Origin: CALZIK01 sp945787635
Lineage (GTDB): Bacteria; Acidobacteriota; Thermoanaerobaculia; Multivoradales; JAHEKO01
Assembly (NCBI GenBank): GCA_947259725.1
Contig: CAMYNM010000001.1
Coordinates: forward strand, 778,350 to 842,349
DNA length: 64,000 nucleotides
Reading direction: 5' to 3'
The notes below the pieces were generated by a model. It saw only the letters and a list, made by a program, of their open reading frames with translations, was not told where the DNA came from and made no database searches. Shown piece after piece: positions 10,196-17,943 of this stretch (the first letter of the stretch is position 1; each line of letters starts with the position of its first letter). The position numbers were made by a program, and so were the translations under genes.

Positions 10196-12349
10196 TTGGC
10201 ACAGGCATTTCATCTCGACATCGCCGACAACGGACTGGCCACCGTCGTCTTCGATCAACCCGATCGCAAAGCGAACGTCTTCACCCGCGAAGCCATGGAG
10301 GAGCTCTCTGCTCTCGTGAGCCAGCTGTCGGAGCGCTCCGAGATTCGGTGCGCCGTCCTGGCGTCCGGCAAGGAGAGGATTTTCATTGCCGGAGCCGACG
10401 TCGACGCGATCGCGGGAGTCACCGACCCTGCCGAGGCCGAGAGGGGGTCGCGCGAGGGGCAGGAGCTCTTCGATCGCTGGGAGGCGCTTCCCTTCCCGAC
10501 CATCGCCGCCGTACGTGGTGCCTGCATGGGTGGCGGCACCGAGATCTCTCTTTCCTGCGACTACATACTGCTCAGCGACCGGGAGGACATTCGCATCGGA
10601 CTGCCGGAGACCAAGCTGGGAATCGTGCCGGGGTGGGGCGGCTGCACGAAGCTGCCGCGCAAGGTCGGTCTCACGGCGGCGCTCGACATGATCCTCGCCG
10701 GCAAGGCGGTAAGGCCCTACAAGGCCTTCAAGATCGGACTCGCTGACGCGCTGCTCCCGGAGCCGAGCTTCCATCGCGAAGTGCGACGATTCGCCGAGGG
10801 CGTGATTGCGGGCAAGACGCCGAAGCCTCGCGGGTCGAGCTTTAAAGCCAAGATGCTCGAGAAGAATCCTTTGGGCAGAAGAATCGTCTTCGACCAGGCG
10901 CGCAAGCAGGTCCTCAAGACCACCAAAGGAAACTATCCGGCGCCGCTTCGCGCCCTCGAGGTCGTGCGCACCGCGGTCTCGGAGGGCCACCGTGCCGGGC
11001 TTGCGGCCGAGGCTCGCGCGATCGGCGAGCTCGCGGTCTCTCCGGTCGCAAAGAACCTCATTCACCTCTTTCACATGATCGAAGCCGCAAAGAGCGGCGG
11101 ATTCCTCGAGGGCGGCGAGCCGGCGAAGATCCGATCCACCGCGGTTCTCGGGGCGGGCGTCATGGGAGGCGGAATCGCTCAAATCCTCGCCGGCAAGCTC
11201 GATGCGCCGGTGCGGCTCAAGGACATCGGTTCGGAGGCCCTGGCCAAGGGTATCGAGCACGCCGGCGGGCTGTTTCGCAAGCAGGTCCGGAGGCGCTGGC
11301 TGTCCAAGCCCGAGGCCGAGCGCAAGCTCGCGCTCATCCGGCCGACACTCGACTACTCCGGCTTCGAGAACGTCGATTTCGTGATCGAGGCCATCGTCGA
11401 AAAGCTCGAAGTCAAGCAAGCGGTTTTTGCGGAGCTCGCGGCCATTGCGCCGCAGACCGCGGTTCTCGCCAGCAACACGTCGTCGCTCTCGATCGATTCG
11501 ATCGGCAAGAACACGGCCCATCCTGAGCGCGTTGTCGGCATGCACTTCTTCAACCCGGTGGACAGGATGCCGCTGGTCGAGGTCGTGGTCGGCGAGACGA
11601 CCTCCGCTCGAGCCATCAATACGATCATCGAGATCTCGCGCAAGCTCGGCAAGACTCCGATCGTGGTCAAGAGCGGTCCCGGTTTTCTGGTCAACCGGCT
11701 TCTTGCCTTCACGATGGCCGAAGCCATGTGGCTGCTGAACGAAGGGCATCGCATGGAGGACCTCGACCGGGCGGCCTCCAGCTGGGGCATGCCCATGGGA
11801 CCGTATGCGCTTACTGACGAGGTCGGCCTCGATACCGCAGTGCACGTTTCTCACATCCTGTCCGAGGCCTTCCCCGATCGGCTCACCTATCCGAACTGGA
11901 TGGACAGGATGGTGGAAGACGGCCGATTGGGAACCAAGGCCCAGAAGGGCTTCTACCTCTATGAGAAGGGTCGGCGCACCCGGCCCGACCCCGAGATCTA
12001 CCGCCTGCTGGGGATCGAGCGCAAGATCGACAACCCGGATAGCGGCCGAATCGCGGAGCGTCTGATCCTGCCGATGGTCAACGAGGCCGCGCGCTGCCTC
12101 GAAGAGGAGGTTGTCCGGAGCGCCGCGGATCTCGACCTGGCGATGATCATGGGTACCGGCTTTCCTCCCTTCCGCGGTGGGCTCTGCCGATGGGCCGACA
12201 GCCAGGGCGTGGCGAAACTGGCCGAGGAGATGGAAGCCTGGGCCGAGAAGCTCGGCGACCGTTTCCGGCCGGGTGACGCGCTGGAGCGAGTCATCGAGTC
12301 CGGCGGTTTCTATTCGAAATACTCGCGACCCGACCCCCCTCGAACATAG
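10196..12349 (+). CDS. FadJ-like multifunctional beta-oxidation enzyme
   Basis: Fused enoyl-CoA hydratase and 3-hydroxyacyl-CoA dehydrogenase of 717 residues, catalysing the second and third steps of fatty-acid beta-oxidation. The hydratase half has GACMGGGTE with catalytic Glu116 and GLPETKLGIVPGWGG with Glu138. The dehydrogenase half begins with the NAD-binding AVLGAGVMGGGIA, then SNTSSLSI and the signature GMHFFNPVDRMPLVEVV, and ends in two C-terminal 3HCDH domains. TTG at 10196 is preferred: CCGGAGA lies 8 nt upstream and the N-terminus then aligns with the family. The frame is open further upstream into the inverted-repeat element. No thiolase gene is adjacent. Confidence 0.92.
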   Translation: MAQAFHLDIADNGLATVVFDQPDRKANVFTREAMEELSALVSQLSERSEIRCAVLASGKERIFIAGADVDAIAGVTDPAEAERGSREGQELFDRWEALPFPTIAAVRGACMGGGTEISLSCDYILLSDREDIRIGLPETKLGIVPGWGGCTKLPRKVGLTAALDMILAGKAVRPYKAFKIGLADALLPEPSFHREVRRFAEGVIAGKTPKPRGSSFKAKMLEKNPLGRRIVFDQARKQVLKTTKGNYPAPLRALEVVRTAVSEGHRAGLAAEARAIGELAVSPVAKNLIHLFHMIEAAKSGGFLEGGEPAKIRSTAVLGAGVMGGGIAQILAGKLDAPVRLKDIGSEALAKGIEHAGGLFRKQVRRRWLSKPEAERKLALIRPTLDYSGFENVDFVIEAIVEKLEVKQAVFAELAAIAPQTAVLASNTSSLSIDSIGKNTAHPERVVGMHFFNPVDRMPLVEVVVGETTSARAINTIIEISRKLGKTPIVVKSGPGFLVNRLLAFTMAEAMWLLNEGHRMEDLDRAASSWGMPMGPYALTDEVGLDTAVHVSHILSEAFPDRLTYPNWMDRMVEDGRLGTKAQKGFYLYEKGRRTRPDPEIYRLLGIERKIDNPDSGRIAERLILPMVNEAARCLEEEVVRSAADLDLAMIMGTGFPPFRGGLCRWADSQGVAKLAEEMEAWAEKLGDRFRPGDALERVIESGGFYSKYSRPDPPRT

Positions 12350-12484
12350 GCCAACCTTCGGAGGTCGCCGCGAGCCGCGCTCGGGGCACCGTCCGAGACC
12401 GAATCGCGAGCGCCGCCCAGAGGTGACGGTTCTCTCGGGTCAGGCGCCGATCGGCCGCGCATTCGCCCCGCGGGGCAACCCCCT

Positions 12485-12505
12485 CGAGCCACTGGCTCGG
12501 CTTTT
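12485..12505 (+). terminator. Intrinsic terminator downstream of the beta-oxidation gene
   Basis: Stem CGAGCC / GGCTCG with an ACT loop, followed by GCTTTT. It lies 135 bp past the stop codon and directly before the -10 (TAGCCT, 12508-12513) of the next gene. Confidence 0.6.
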
Positions 12506-12507
12506 GC

Positions 12508-12513
12508 TAGCCT
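12508..12513 (+). promoter_or_regulatory. -10 element of the VWA-domain gene
   Basis: TAGCCT preceded by GC, 34 nt before the ATG at 12548. The AGGAGG ribosome-binding site lies 5 nt before the ATG, so this gene has a conventional leader. Confidence 0.4.
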
Positions 12514-12547
12514 AGGTACCAGCAAATCGCACACGCCAGGAGGACTC

Positions 12548-13699
12548 ATGAAACCCACCACCCAGATCTTGCTCGCCCTCGCCCTCGTCCCGACGCTCTC
12601 GGTGGCCACGCAAGCCCAGGAAGAACCTGCCGGACGATTCGAAGGCGAGGTTCGCGTCAACGAGGTCCTTCTCGACGTGGTCGTGACCGACCAGAGCGGC
12701 AATGTCATCCTGGGCCTCGGCCCGAGCGATTTCGTCGTCGAGGAGGAGGGCAAGCCCGTCGAGGTCACCACCTCGACGTTTTACTCCAATCGCAGTTTCG
12801 TCGAGTCCGCCGACGTCGGCAACCGGCTTGGGATCAGCCCTGACGATGTGCCGGTGGATCGCTACTTCATTCTCTTCTACCACGACCAGCGCCGGCTCTT
12901 GCCCCAGCTGACAACGAGATACATGGAGGCGACTCGTCGGATCGAGGAGTGGATCTTCAAGGAGCTTCTGCCCAACGACTGGGTGGCGGTAGTGCGCTAC
13001 GACGCCAAGTTGATGGTGCATACCGACTTCACCACCGACAACGAACGCATCGTCAAGGCCGTTCGCGACGCGGCCAGAGGCAAGAACCCACCGGACACCT
13101 GGCCCTCGCGGGTGGACGAGGAGGCCGAAGGCTCCTCGCTCCTGGCTCACCTGCCCCAGGGGCGAGAGCTGATGAAAGAAACCAAACGCATCTACAGCGC
13201 CTTCGACGTGCTGGCGAAGGCCGCGGGTAACGTCGTTGGCCGCAAGAACCTGCTGCTCTTCAGCATGGGATTCGGCGAGTTGGACAGCTTCGGAACCTGG
13301 ACCCCCGACGAGCGCTACTACGACGACATGATGCATTCGCTCAACGACAACAACCTCGCCGTGTATTCGATCTCGGTGCTCGATGCGGTGTCCGGCCAGA
13401 CAGCGGGCTTCGCTACTCCAGGCGAGCAGTCCGCCGCCGCTGGCCTGACAGCCGTCGTCGGCGGCATGGAGAACGGGTTGAGCCTGTTATCTGACGACAC
13501 CGGCGGCCGCTATTTCTTCAACTTCATCAACTTCGAGCGTCCCCTCTCGGATGTTCTCGAGGAAAACAACGGCTACTACCTGCTGAGCTACCGATCGGAG
13601 ACTCCGATCGGCGAATCCGGATACCGGTCCGTCGAGGTCAAGCCCAAGAATCCCGACTTCAAGGTCAAGGCTCGGCAAGGCTACAAGTTCGGAGCGTAA
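12548..13699 (+). CDS. Secreted VWA-domain protein (acidobacterial VWFA-related type)
   Basis: 383 residues with a signal peptide (about 1-23, ending ATQAQ). A conserved N-terminal segment follows (VRVNEVLLDVVVTDQSGNVI, then LGPSDFVVEEEGKPVEV). The von Willebrand A-like domain starts near DRYFILFYHDQRRL. The C-terminus contains DTGGRYFFN and a final YYLLSYRSETP strand followed by SVEVKPKNPDFKVKARQGY. This order of segments is the hallmark of the large VWFA-related family abundant in Acidobacteriota, whose function is unknown. The MIDAS is degenerate. It has its own promoter and an excellent AGGAGG site. Confidence 0.88.
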   Translation: MKPTTQILLALALVPTLSVATQAQEEPAGRFEGEVRVNEVLLDVVVTDQSGNVILGLGPSDFVVEEEGKPVEVTTSTFYSNRSFVESADVGNRLGISPDDVPVDRYFILFYHDQRRLLPQLTTRYMEATRRIEEWIFKELLPNDWVAVVRYDAKLMVHTDFTTDNERIVKAVRDAARGKNPPDTWPSRVDEEAEGSSLLAHLPQGRELMKETKRIYSAFDVLAKAAGNVVGRKNLLLFSMGFGELDSFGTWTPDERYYDDMMHSLNDNNLAVYSISVLDAVSGQTAGFATPGEQSAAAGLTAVVGGMENGLSLLSDDTGGRYFFNFINFERPLSDVLEENNGYYLLSYRSETPIGESGYRSVEVKPKNPDFKVKARQGYKFGA

Positions 13700-13746
13700 G
13701 CGCCCGCGCCGGGCACTCCTCCATCGCCCCGGCGAGACCTGTCGAT

Positions 13747-14535
13747 TCAGTCGGATTCGGTGAAGCTGACGGCGACGACCGTGATGTTGTCCGGCCCGCC
13801 GCCGTCGTTGGCCGCGGCGATCAACGATGTGCAGACGAAGTCAAGCGCTCCGGTACTTTCCGCCTGCCCGGCCAGATGCCTGGTCAGGCACTCGGCGATC
13901 TCCTCGTCGTCCAGCACAGCGGTCAGGCCGTCGCTGCACAGCAAGAACAAGTCGCCTACCGTGACGTCGTAGGAGCCCAGCTCGACTTCGAGCTGGGCTT
14001 CCCCACCGAGTGCGCGAGTCACCACGTTGCGGAACGGATGGCTTCGGGCTTCATCCGCCGAGAGCTCGCCGGCGGAGACCTGCTGCCCCACCCAGGTGTG
14101 ATCTTCGGTGAGACGCTCCAGGTCGCCATCGCGGTACCGGTAGGCCCGGCTGTCGCCCACATGAGCGATCGCGGCGGTCGATCCGGCGAACATCATGGCG
14201 ACCATGGTGGCGCCCATTCCGGAAAGGGCATCGTTCTTCTCGACCGCATTGAACACCGCTCGGTTCGCCGCCTCCAGGGCTCTGCGTAACTCGTTCGACG
14301 GCGGCGAAAGCGCCGGCTTGCGTCCCGACTTGGCGGGCAGGGTCTCGATGCTGTCGCACACGGAAAGTGCCGCCAGGCGAGATGCGACCTCGCCGTTGCC
14401 ATGGCCTCCCATCCCGTCGGCGACCACGTAGAGGCTGAGCTCGGGCCGCACGGCGAAATAGTCCTCATTATTCGATCGGGACCTGCCGACGTCAGAGCGT
14501 GCGCAGGCTGAAGCGTGAAGAGGCAAGCGGCTCAA
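13747..14535 (-). CDS. PP2C-type serine/threonine protein phosphatase
   Basis: Metal-dependent protein phosphatase of 262 residues, cytoplasmic. Standard PP2C/Stp1 motifs are SDVGRSRSNNEDYF, VVADGMGGHGNGEVAS, GMGATMVAM, AHVGDSRAYRYRDG, LLCSDGLT and GGPDNITVVAV, supplying all the expected metal-binding aspartates. Its ATG overlaps the stop of the DnaJ-TPR gene by 4 bp, so it is the last gene of the RodZ operon. A partner Ser/Thr kinase is not in the window. Confidence 0.93.
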   Translation of the reverse strand: MSRLPLHASACARSDVGRSRSNNEDYFAVRPELSLYVVADGMGGHGNGEVASRLAALSVCDSIETLPAKSGRKPALSPPSNELRRALEAANRAVFNAVEKNDALSGMGATMVAMMFAGSTAAIAHVGDSRAYRYRDGDLERLTEDHTWVGQQVSAGELSADEARSHPFRNVVTRALGGEAQLEVELGSYDVTVGDLFLLCSDGLTAVLDDEEIAECLTRHLAGQAESTGALDFVCTSLIAAANDGGGPDNITVVAVSFTESD

Positions 14536-15152
14536 CCGGTCGATTTCGCCAAACGTAGAGCGGTCTGAAACGCGGCACGCAGCTCGGCATCCTCTCCACC
14601 CCAGTCGAGAGCTTCCTTGTAGAGCTTTGCTGCTTCCGCGTACATGCCGCCTTCATCGAACGCCTTGGCGGCCTCCTTGAGATACGCGGCATTCATCGGC
14701 TCGAGCTCGCAGGCCTTGGCGAGCGCGGCCCGAGCCCGGCCGCTGCCGCCGGGGCGCTTCTGGGACGCCAGTCCCAGGTGATACCACGCCTTACCGCTGT
14801 CCGGATCCTCTCGCGTCGCCCGCTCGAGACTCTGAATGGCCTGGTTGACGTCATTCGCGCGCAGCGCCTCCAGGCCCCTGGTGACGTAGACCTTGGCCGC
14901 CTCTTCCGAGCTGCCCTGTTGAGTCTGAGACGGCCGCGTGAGCTCGAGATCGAGCTGCCTGCGCCGGTCCCGGTCGGTCAGGACGTTGAAGGCCTGGGTG
15001 ATCTCCTGAAACTCGCTTTCGGCCCGGTCTTTATCGTCTCCACGAAAACGATCCGGATGCCTTTCCCGAGCCAGCTCGAGAAACCGCTGACGAATCTGCT
15101 TCTCCGTCGAGTTCTGGGCCACTCCCAGAACGGCGTAATAGTCTTTCGCCAT
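14532..15152 (-). CDS. J-domain protein with TPR-like repeats
   Basis: 206 residues. The N-terminal J-domain (about 1-65) has YYAVLGVAQNSTEKQIRQRF and the HPD motif (ERHPDRF), so it should stimulate an Hsp70 ATPase. From about 85 to the C-terminus the protein is helical with TPR-like pairs (LEALRANDVNQAIQSLERAT, GKAWYHLGLASQKRPG, YAEAAKLYKEALDWGG). It lacks the Gly/Phe and zinc-finger regions of DnaJ and is therefore a specialised type III J-protein. An AGGAGAGTAGAAGG stretch precedes ATG. It lies in the operon with RodZ and the phosphatase, which suggests a role in assembling or remodelling that complex. Confidence 0.88.
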   Translation of the reverse strand: MAKDYYAVLGVAQNSTEKQIRQRFLELARERHPDRFRGDDKDRAESEFQEITQAFNVLTDRDRRRQLDLELTRPSQTQQGSSEEAAKVYVTRGLEALRANDVNQAIQSLERATREDPDSGKAWYHLGLASQKRPGGSGRARAALAKACELEPMNAAYLKEAAKAFDEGGMYAEAAKLYKEALDWGGEDAELRAAFQTALRLAKSTG

Positions 15153-15191
15153 CCTTCTTCTACTCTCCTCGAGAACAACTCAAATCCGCGC

Positions 15192-16220
15192 TTACATCCG
15201 CTTCATTGTATACAACCGCTTGGCCGTGCTTCGGACCGCGTTGGCCACGTTTCTGTCTTTGGCGACCTGCTGCAGGTCTCGGACCGCGAGACGCGGCACC
15301 AGGCGTGTCGCCACACCTGCCGGAGTCCTGGGGTTCTTGACCAGGGCAAACATAATCGAATACTTGCGAATCCAGCTCCGGTTCTTGGCGATCGTGTCCA
15401 GGACCTCGAATATCACGGCCCGATTGTTCGCGATGTGCTCGACCTCCAACTCGTTCATAGGGTTGTTGCGAAGCACCGACGTCGCAACCATCGGGTTCGG
15501 ATCCTTGATCAAAATGTTGCGAAGCGCCTTCGAGGCTCCCCTGGTCAACTTTAACCGAACCGGTATCGGCAAGGTTCGGATTTGCGATTCGGTGAGACCG
15601 ATGGTCTCGTCCTTCTCGCCTTCCGCGACGACTGCTTCACGTACCTCCTCGATGGCTTCAACGAGCTCCTCGTCGGAAATGGAGTCGGCGGCTTCTTCGA
15701 GCTCCGCCCGTGACCTGTGAGGCCGTTTCTCCCGCGGTAGAAGGTGCTCTCGGTATTCGTTGATGCGGCGCTTGGTGTAGGCCGTCGCACTCGGGTTCTT
15801 TTCAAGCTCGACCAGGATCTCCGGATACTCGACGATCATGTCCTGCCTGAGCAGGAGAATCTCTTGGATCTCAGGCTCGACCAGGGCCGCCAATTCACTC
15901 AACACTTCGACCGGTGTCGTCCTGCGCCTGACGATCGCCTCGAGCACCAACGGGTGACGCAGATTGCGCGCAAAGTAGGCCAGCACTTCGGGCGCGGTAC
16001 CGTCCTCCACCAGGGCGACCGCGATCTTGGGCTCCAAGGCAGCCAGTGACTCAGCGGCCTTGGTTGCCACCTCCTGCTCCGGCGCCGCCGCCAGGCGGAC
16101 TTGAAGAGGAATCAGCTCCGCTGGGGCCACCGGCAGCATGCCACCGGCCGCCAGGAGCTTCGCCTCCTGGCCGCCTTGGAGGATCTCTCGAGCCAGCTCC
16201 TCGAAGGATCGCTCAGTCAT
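15192..16220 (-). CDS. HEAT-like helical repeat protein (uncharacterised)
   Basis: 342 residues, acidic to neutral, all-helical, with irregular repeats of the pattern NP-x-TP-x-L / VRLAAAPEQEV found in HEAT or leucine-rich-variant proteins. No catalytic motif, signal peptide or membrane helix. Middle section about 165-205 is highly charged. The C-terminal 70 residues (NRSWIRKYSIMFALVKNPRT, then RLVPRLAVRDLQQVA) are clearly homologous to the end of the protein encoded at 17108-17902. It overlaps rodZ by 4 bp (ATGA). Function unknown; a scaffold role is likely. Confidence 0.8.
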   Translation of the reverse strand: MTERSFEELAREILQGGQEAKLLAAGGMLPVAPAELIPLQVRLAAAPEQEVATKAAESLAALEPKIAVALVEDGTAPEVLAYFARNLRHPLVLEAIVRRRTTPVEVLSELAALVEPEIQEILLLRQDMIVEYPEILVELEKNPSATAYTKRRINEYREHLLPREKRPHRSRAELEEAADSISDEELVEAIEEVREAVVAEGEKDETIGLTESQIRTLPIPVRLKLTRGASKALRNILIKDPNPMVATSVLRNNPMNELEVEHIANNRAVIFEVLDTIAKNRSWIRKYSIMFALVKNPRTPAGVATRLVPRLAVRDLQQVAKDRNVANAVRSTAKRLYTMKRM

Positions 16221-17008
16221 TGAGCCGGGGCTTCCGGAGCCAGATCGCTCAAGTCGATGACAATGTCGCGGGCCATGCCGCCGGACGGAATCGACAGCTC
16301 GTACTGCACGCCGTTGACTTCGACTCGGACTCCCCCCGGGTTGCCGAGCGTCAACCGCACCTCTTGATTGGCTTCGAGCCGCATCGATTCGCCTTGCACG
16401 TGCAACTCGCTGATCCGGCGCCGGCCGTCAACCGACGCCTCCACCCAGCAGTCCTCGGTGAAATCCATGGTCACTACCAGCGGAGCGGTCTCGACCTTCT
16501 CTTGTTCGGGCTCGGGCAACGGCGGACGGGGCGGCAGGACAGGCGCCGCAATCGCGGGCACGGCCACATCTTCCGGACCGTCGCTTCCTCCCCAGTAGAT
16601 CAGAAAGGCGATCAACGCCAGAGCGACCAGCAGCGCGACAATCAGGACCCAGCTGTTTCGACTCTCCTTGTCGGGCCGCGAGACCCGGACATCCGCGCGC
16701 TCTTCCTCCACATCCTCAGAAGCCTGGAGGGCGTTGAGATACGAGTTGACCACCTCGTCCGAGTCGAGGCCGACGAACTTAGCGTACTCGCGCAGGAAGC
16801 CCTTGGCGAATACCGGCGCCGGCAGAACGTCGAAGCGGTCCTCTTCGAGGGCCTCCAGGTAGCGGATACTGATCTTGGTGGCGTCCGAGATCTCCCGCAG
16901 CGGCACCTCACGGATCTTGCGCTGACTCCTCAACCAAGAACCGAAGCTCGCGGCGTCGCGATTCTGCTCTTCCTCCCATGGAGGCTGGCGGTTGTTGGTT
17001 GCGTTCAC
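16217..17008 (-). CDS. RodZ-like membrane protein (HTH_25, TM, DUF4115)
   Basis: Bitopic inner-membrane protein of about 263 residues. The N-terminal Cro/CI-like helix-turn-helix (about 22-92) has SFGSWLRSQRKIREVPLREI and APVFAKGFLREYAKFVGLD. It is followed by a charged linker, one transmembrane helix near 120-138 and a periplasmic Pro-rich linker. The C-terminal DUF4115 beta domain contains DCWVEASVDGRRR. RodZ couples MreB to the cell envelope in rods. GTG at 17008 is chosen because the conserved HTH starts soon after; TTG at 17059 is in frame but unlikely. It lies in an operon between two HEAT-like paralogs. Confidence 0.87.
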   Translation of the reverse strand: MNATNNRQPPWEEEQNRDAASFGSWLRSQRKIREVPLREISDATKISIRYLEALEEDRFDVLPAPVFAKGFLREYAKFVGLDSDEVVNSYLNALQASEDVEEERADVRVSRPDKESRNSWVLIVALLVALALIAFLIYWGGSDGPEDVAVPAIAAPVLPPRPPLPEPEQEKVETAPLVVTMDFTEDCWVEASVDGRRRISELHVQGESMRLEANQEVRLTLGNPGGVRVEVNGVQYELSIPSGGMARDIVIDLSDLAPEAPAQ

Positions 17009-17107
17009 TGAGAGACTGCTTGGATTACGAACGGATCGGAGCCCAAAGGTGAGTTTCAACTCTATTGGCGGCCAGCGAAGCGGTCAAATCAGGTCCGGTG
17101 CAGGGTT

Positions 17108-17902
17108 CTAGTCGGTTTCCGATCCAACGTTCTCTTCGGCGCTTGACCCGGCGCCCGGCCAAGCGCCAGGATCGATACCGAGCAGCAACCCGGCACGGCG
17201 GCGCACTGACATATCGATCCGTGGGTCGGCGCGCACCTCCCGCAAATCGGCTTTCTTGAGAAAAGCAAGCAGCTCGAGAGCGGTCGCAGCCGCGGTCGCC
17301 GGATTGCGCGCGATCGCGGCTCGAATCGGATAGCGCCTTCCCCACTTGCGATTCTCGGCAATCCGCGCCAGCACCCCGGGTCGGGCCCGATCGGAATAGA
17401 GCAATGGCGCGAGCAAGCCCTCGGTCATCCTGGAGTTGTCCAAGAGAGCGTCGATCACGCGAAGATTGGGATCGAGCAGAAGACGGGCGATCAGCCCCGG
17501 ACCGGCCTTGCGGGCGATCGCGATTCGCTCTCCGATTCCGAGCCTCGGCAGGCGCTCTGCGAGCCGCCGGTCGGCGGCCTTGCGCACCCGCGGCCGAATC
17601 CGCGTGTTGCCGCCGAGCTCGACCAGATCGCGCCAGTAGAGGCTGGGCACCAGGTTGAGCACTCGCGGCTCGGGAGTCCGCGGATGCTCGACGAGCGCCT
17701 TCTGAACCTCATGGGACGAGAGCAGCCGGCGCTCACCCAGGATCAGTTCGATCACCCGGGCGGATGCGTACGGGCTCCGCAGAGCGGTCCTCACCACCTC
17801 GGCGTCGAGATGCTCGAGCTCAGCTTGCAGCAACTCCACTAGCTCCTGCTCGCCACAGTCCCGGAGCCGGGCGGTCAGCTGAGCGCGACGTGCAGGATCC
17901 AT
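17108..17902 (-). CDS. HEAT-like helical repeat protein, paralog
   Basis: 264 residues, Arg/Leu-rich, helical repeats with no membrane segment. The C-terminal part (NRKWGRRYPIRAAIARNPAT, then LELLAFLKKADLREVRADPR) aligns with the end of the 342-residue protein two genes downstream, so the two are diverged paralogs that flank rodZ. It starts with ATG at 17902, 41 bp from the divergent GreA-domain gene, and is probably the first gene of the five-gene operon that ends with the PP2C phosphatase. The function is unknown. Confidence 0.75.
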   Translation of the reverse strand: MDPARRAQLTARLRDCGEQELVELLQAELEHLDAEVVRTALRSPYASARVIELILGERRLLSSHEVQKALVEHPRTPEPRVLNLVPSLYWRDLVELGGNTRIRPRVRKAADRRLAERLPRLGIGERIAIARKAGPGLIARLLLDPNLRVIDALLDNSRMTEGLLAPLLYSDRARPGVLARIAENRKWGRRYPIRAAIARNPATAAATALELLAFLKKADLREVRADPRIDMSVRRRAGLLLGIDPGAWPGAGSSAEENVGSETD

Positions 17903-17943
17903 TGCGATACTCTACCCTGCCGAAAGCCGGCGACAACCTCCCC

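Noticed and set aside
10112..11854. 580-codon minus-strand frame
   Set aside because: It is antisense to the FadJ-like gene, whose hydratase and dehydrogenase motifs are complete on the plus strand.
16046..17011. 321-codon plus-strand frame
   Set aside because: It is antisense to rodZ and its neighbour and contains no domain.
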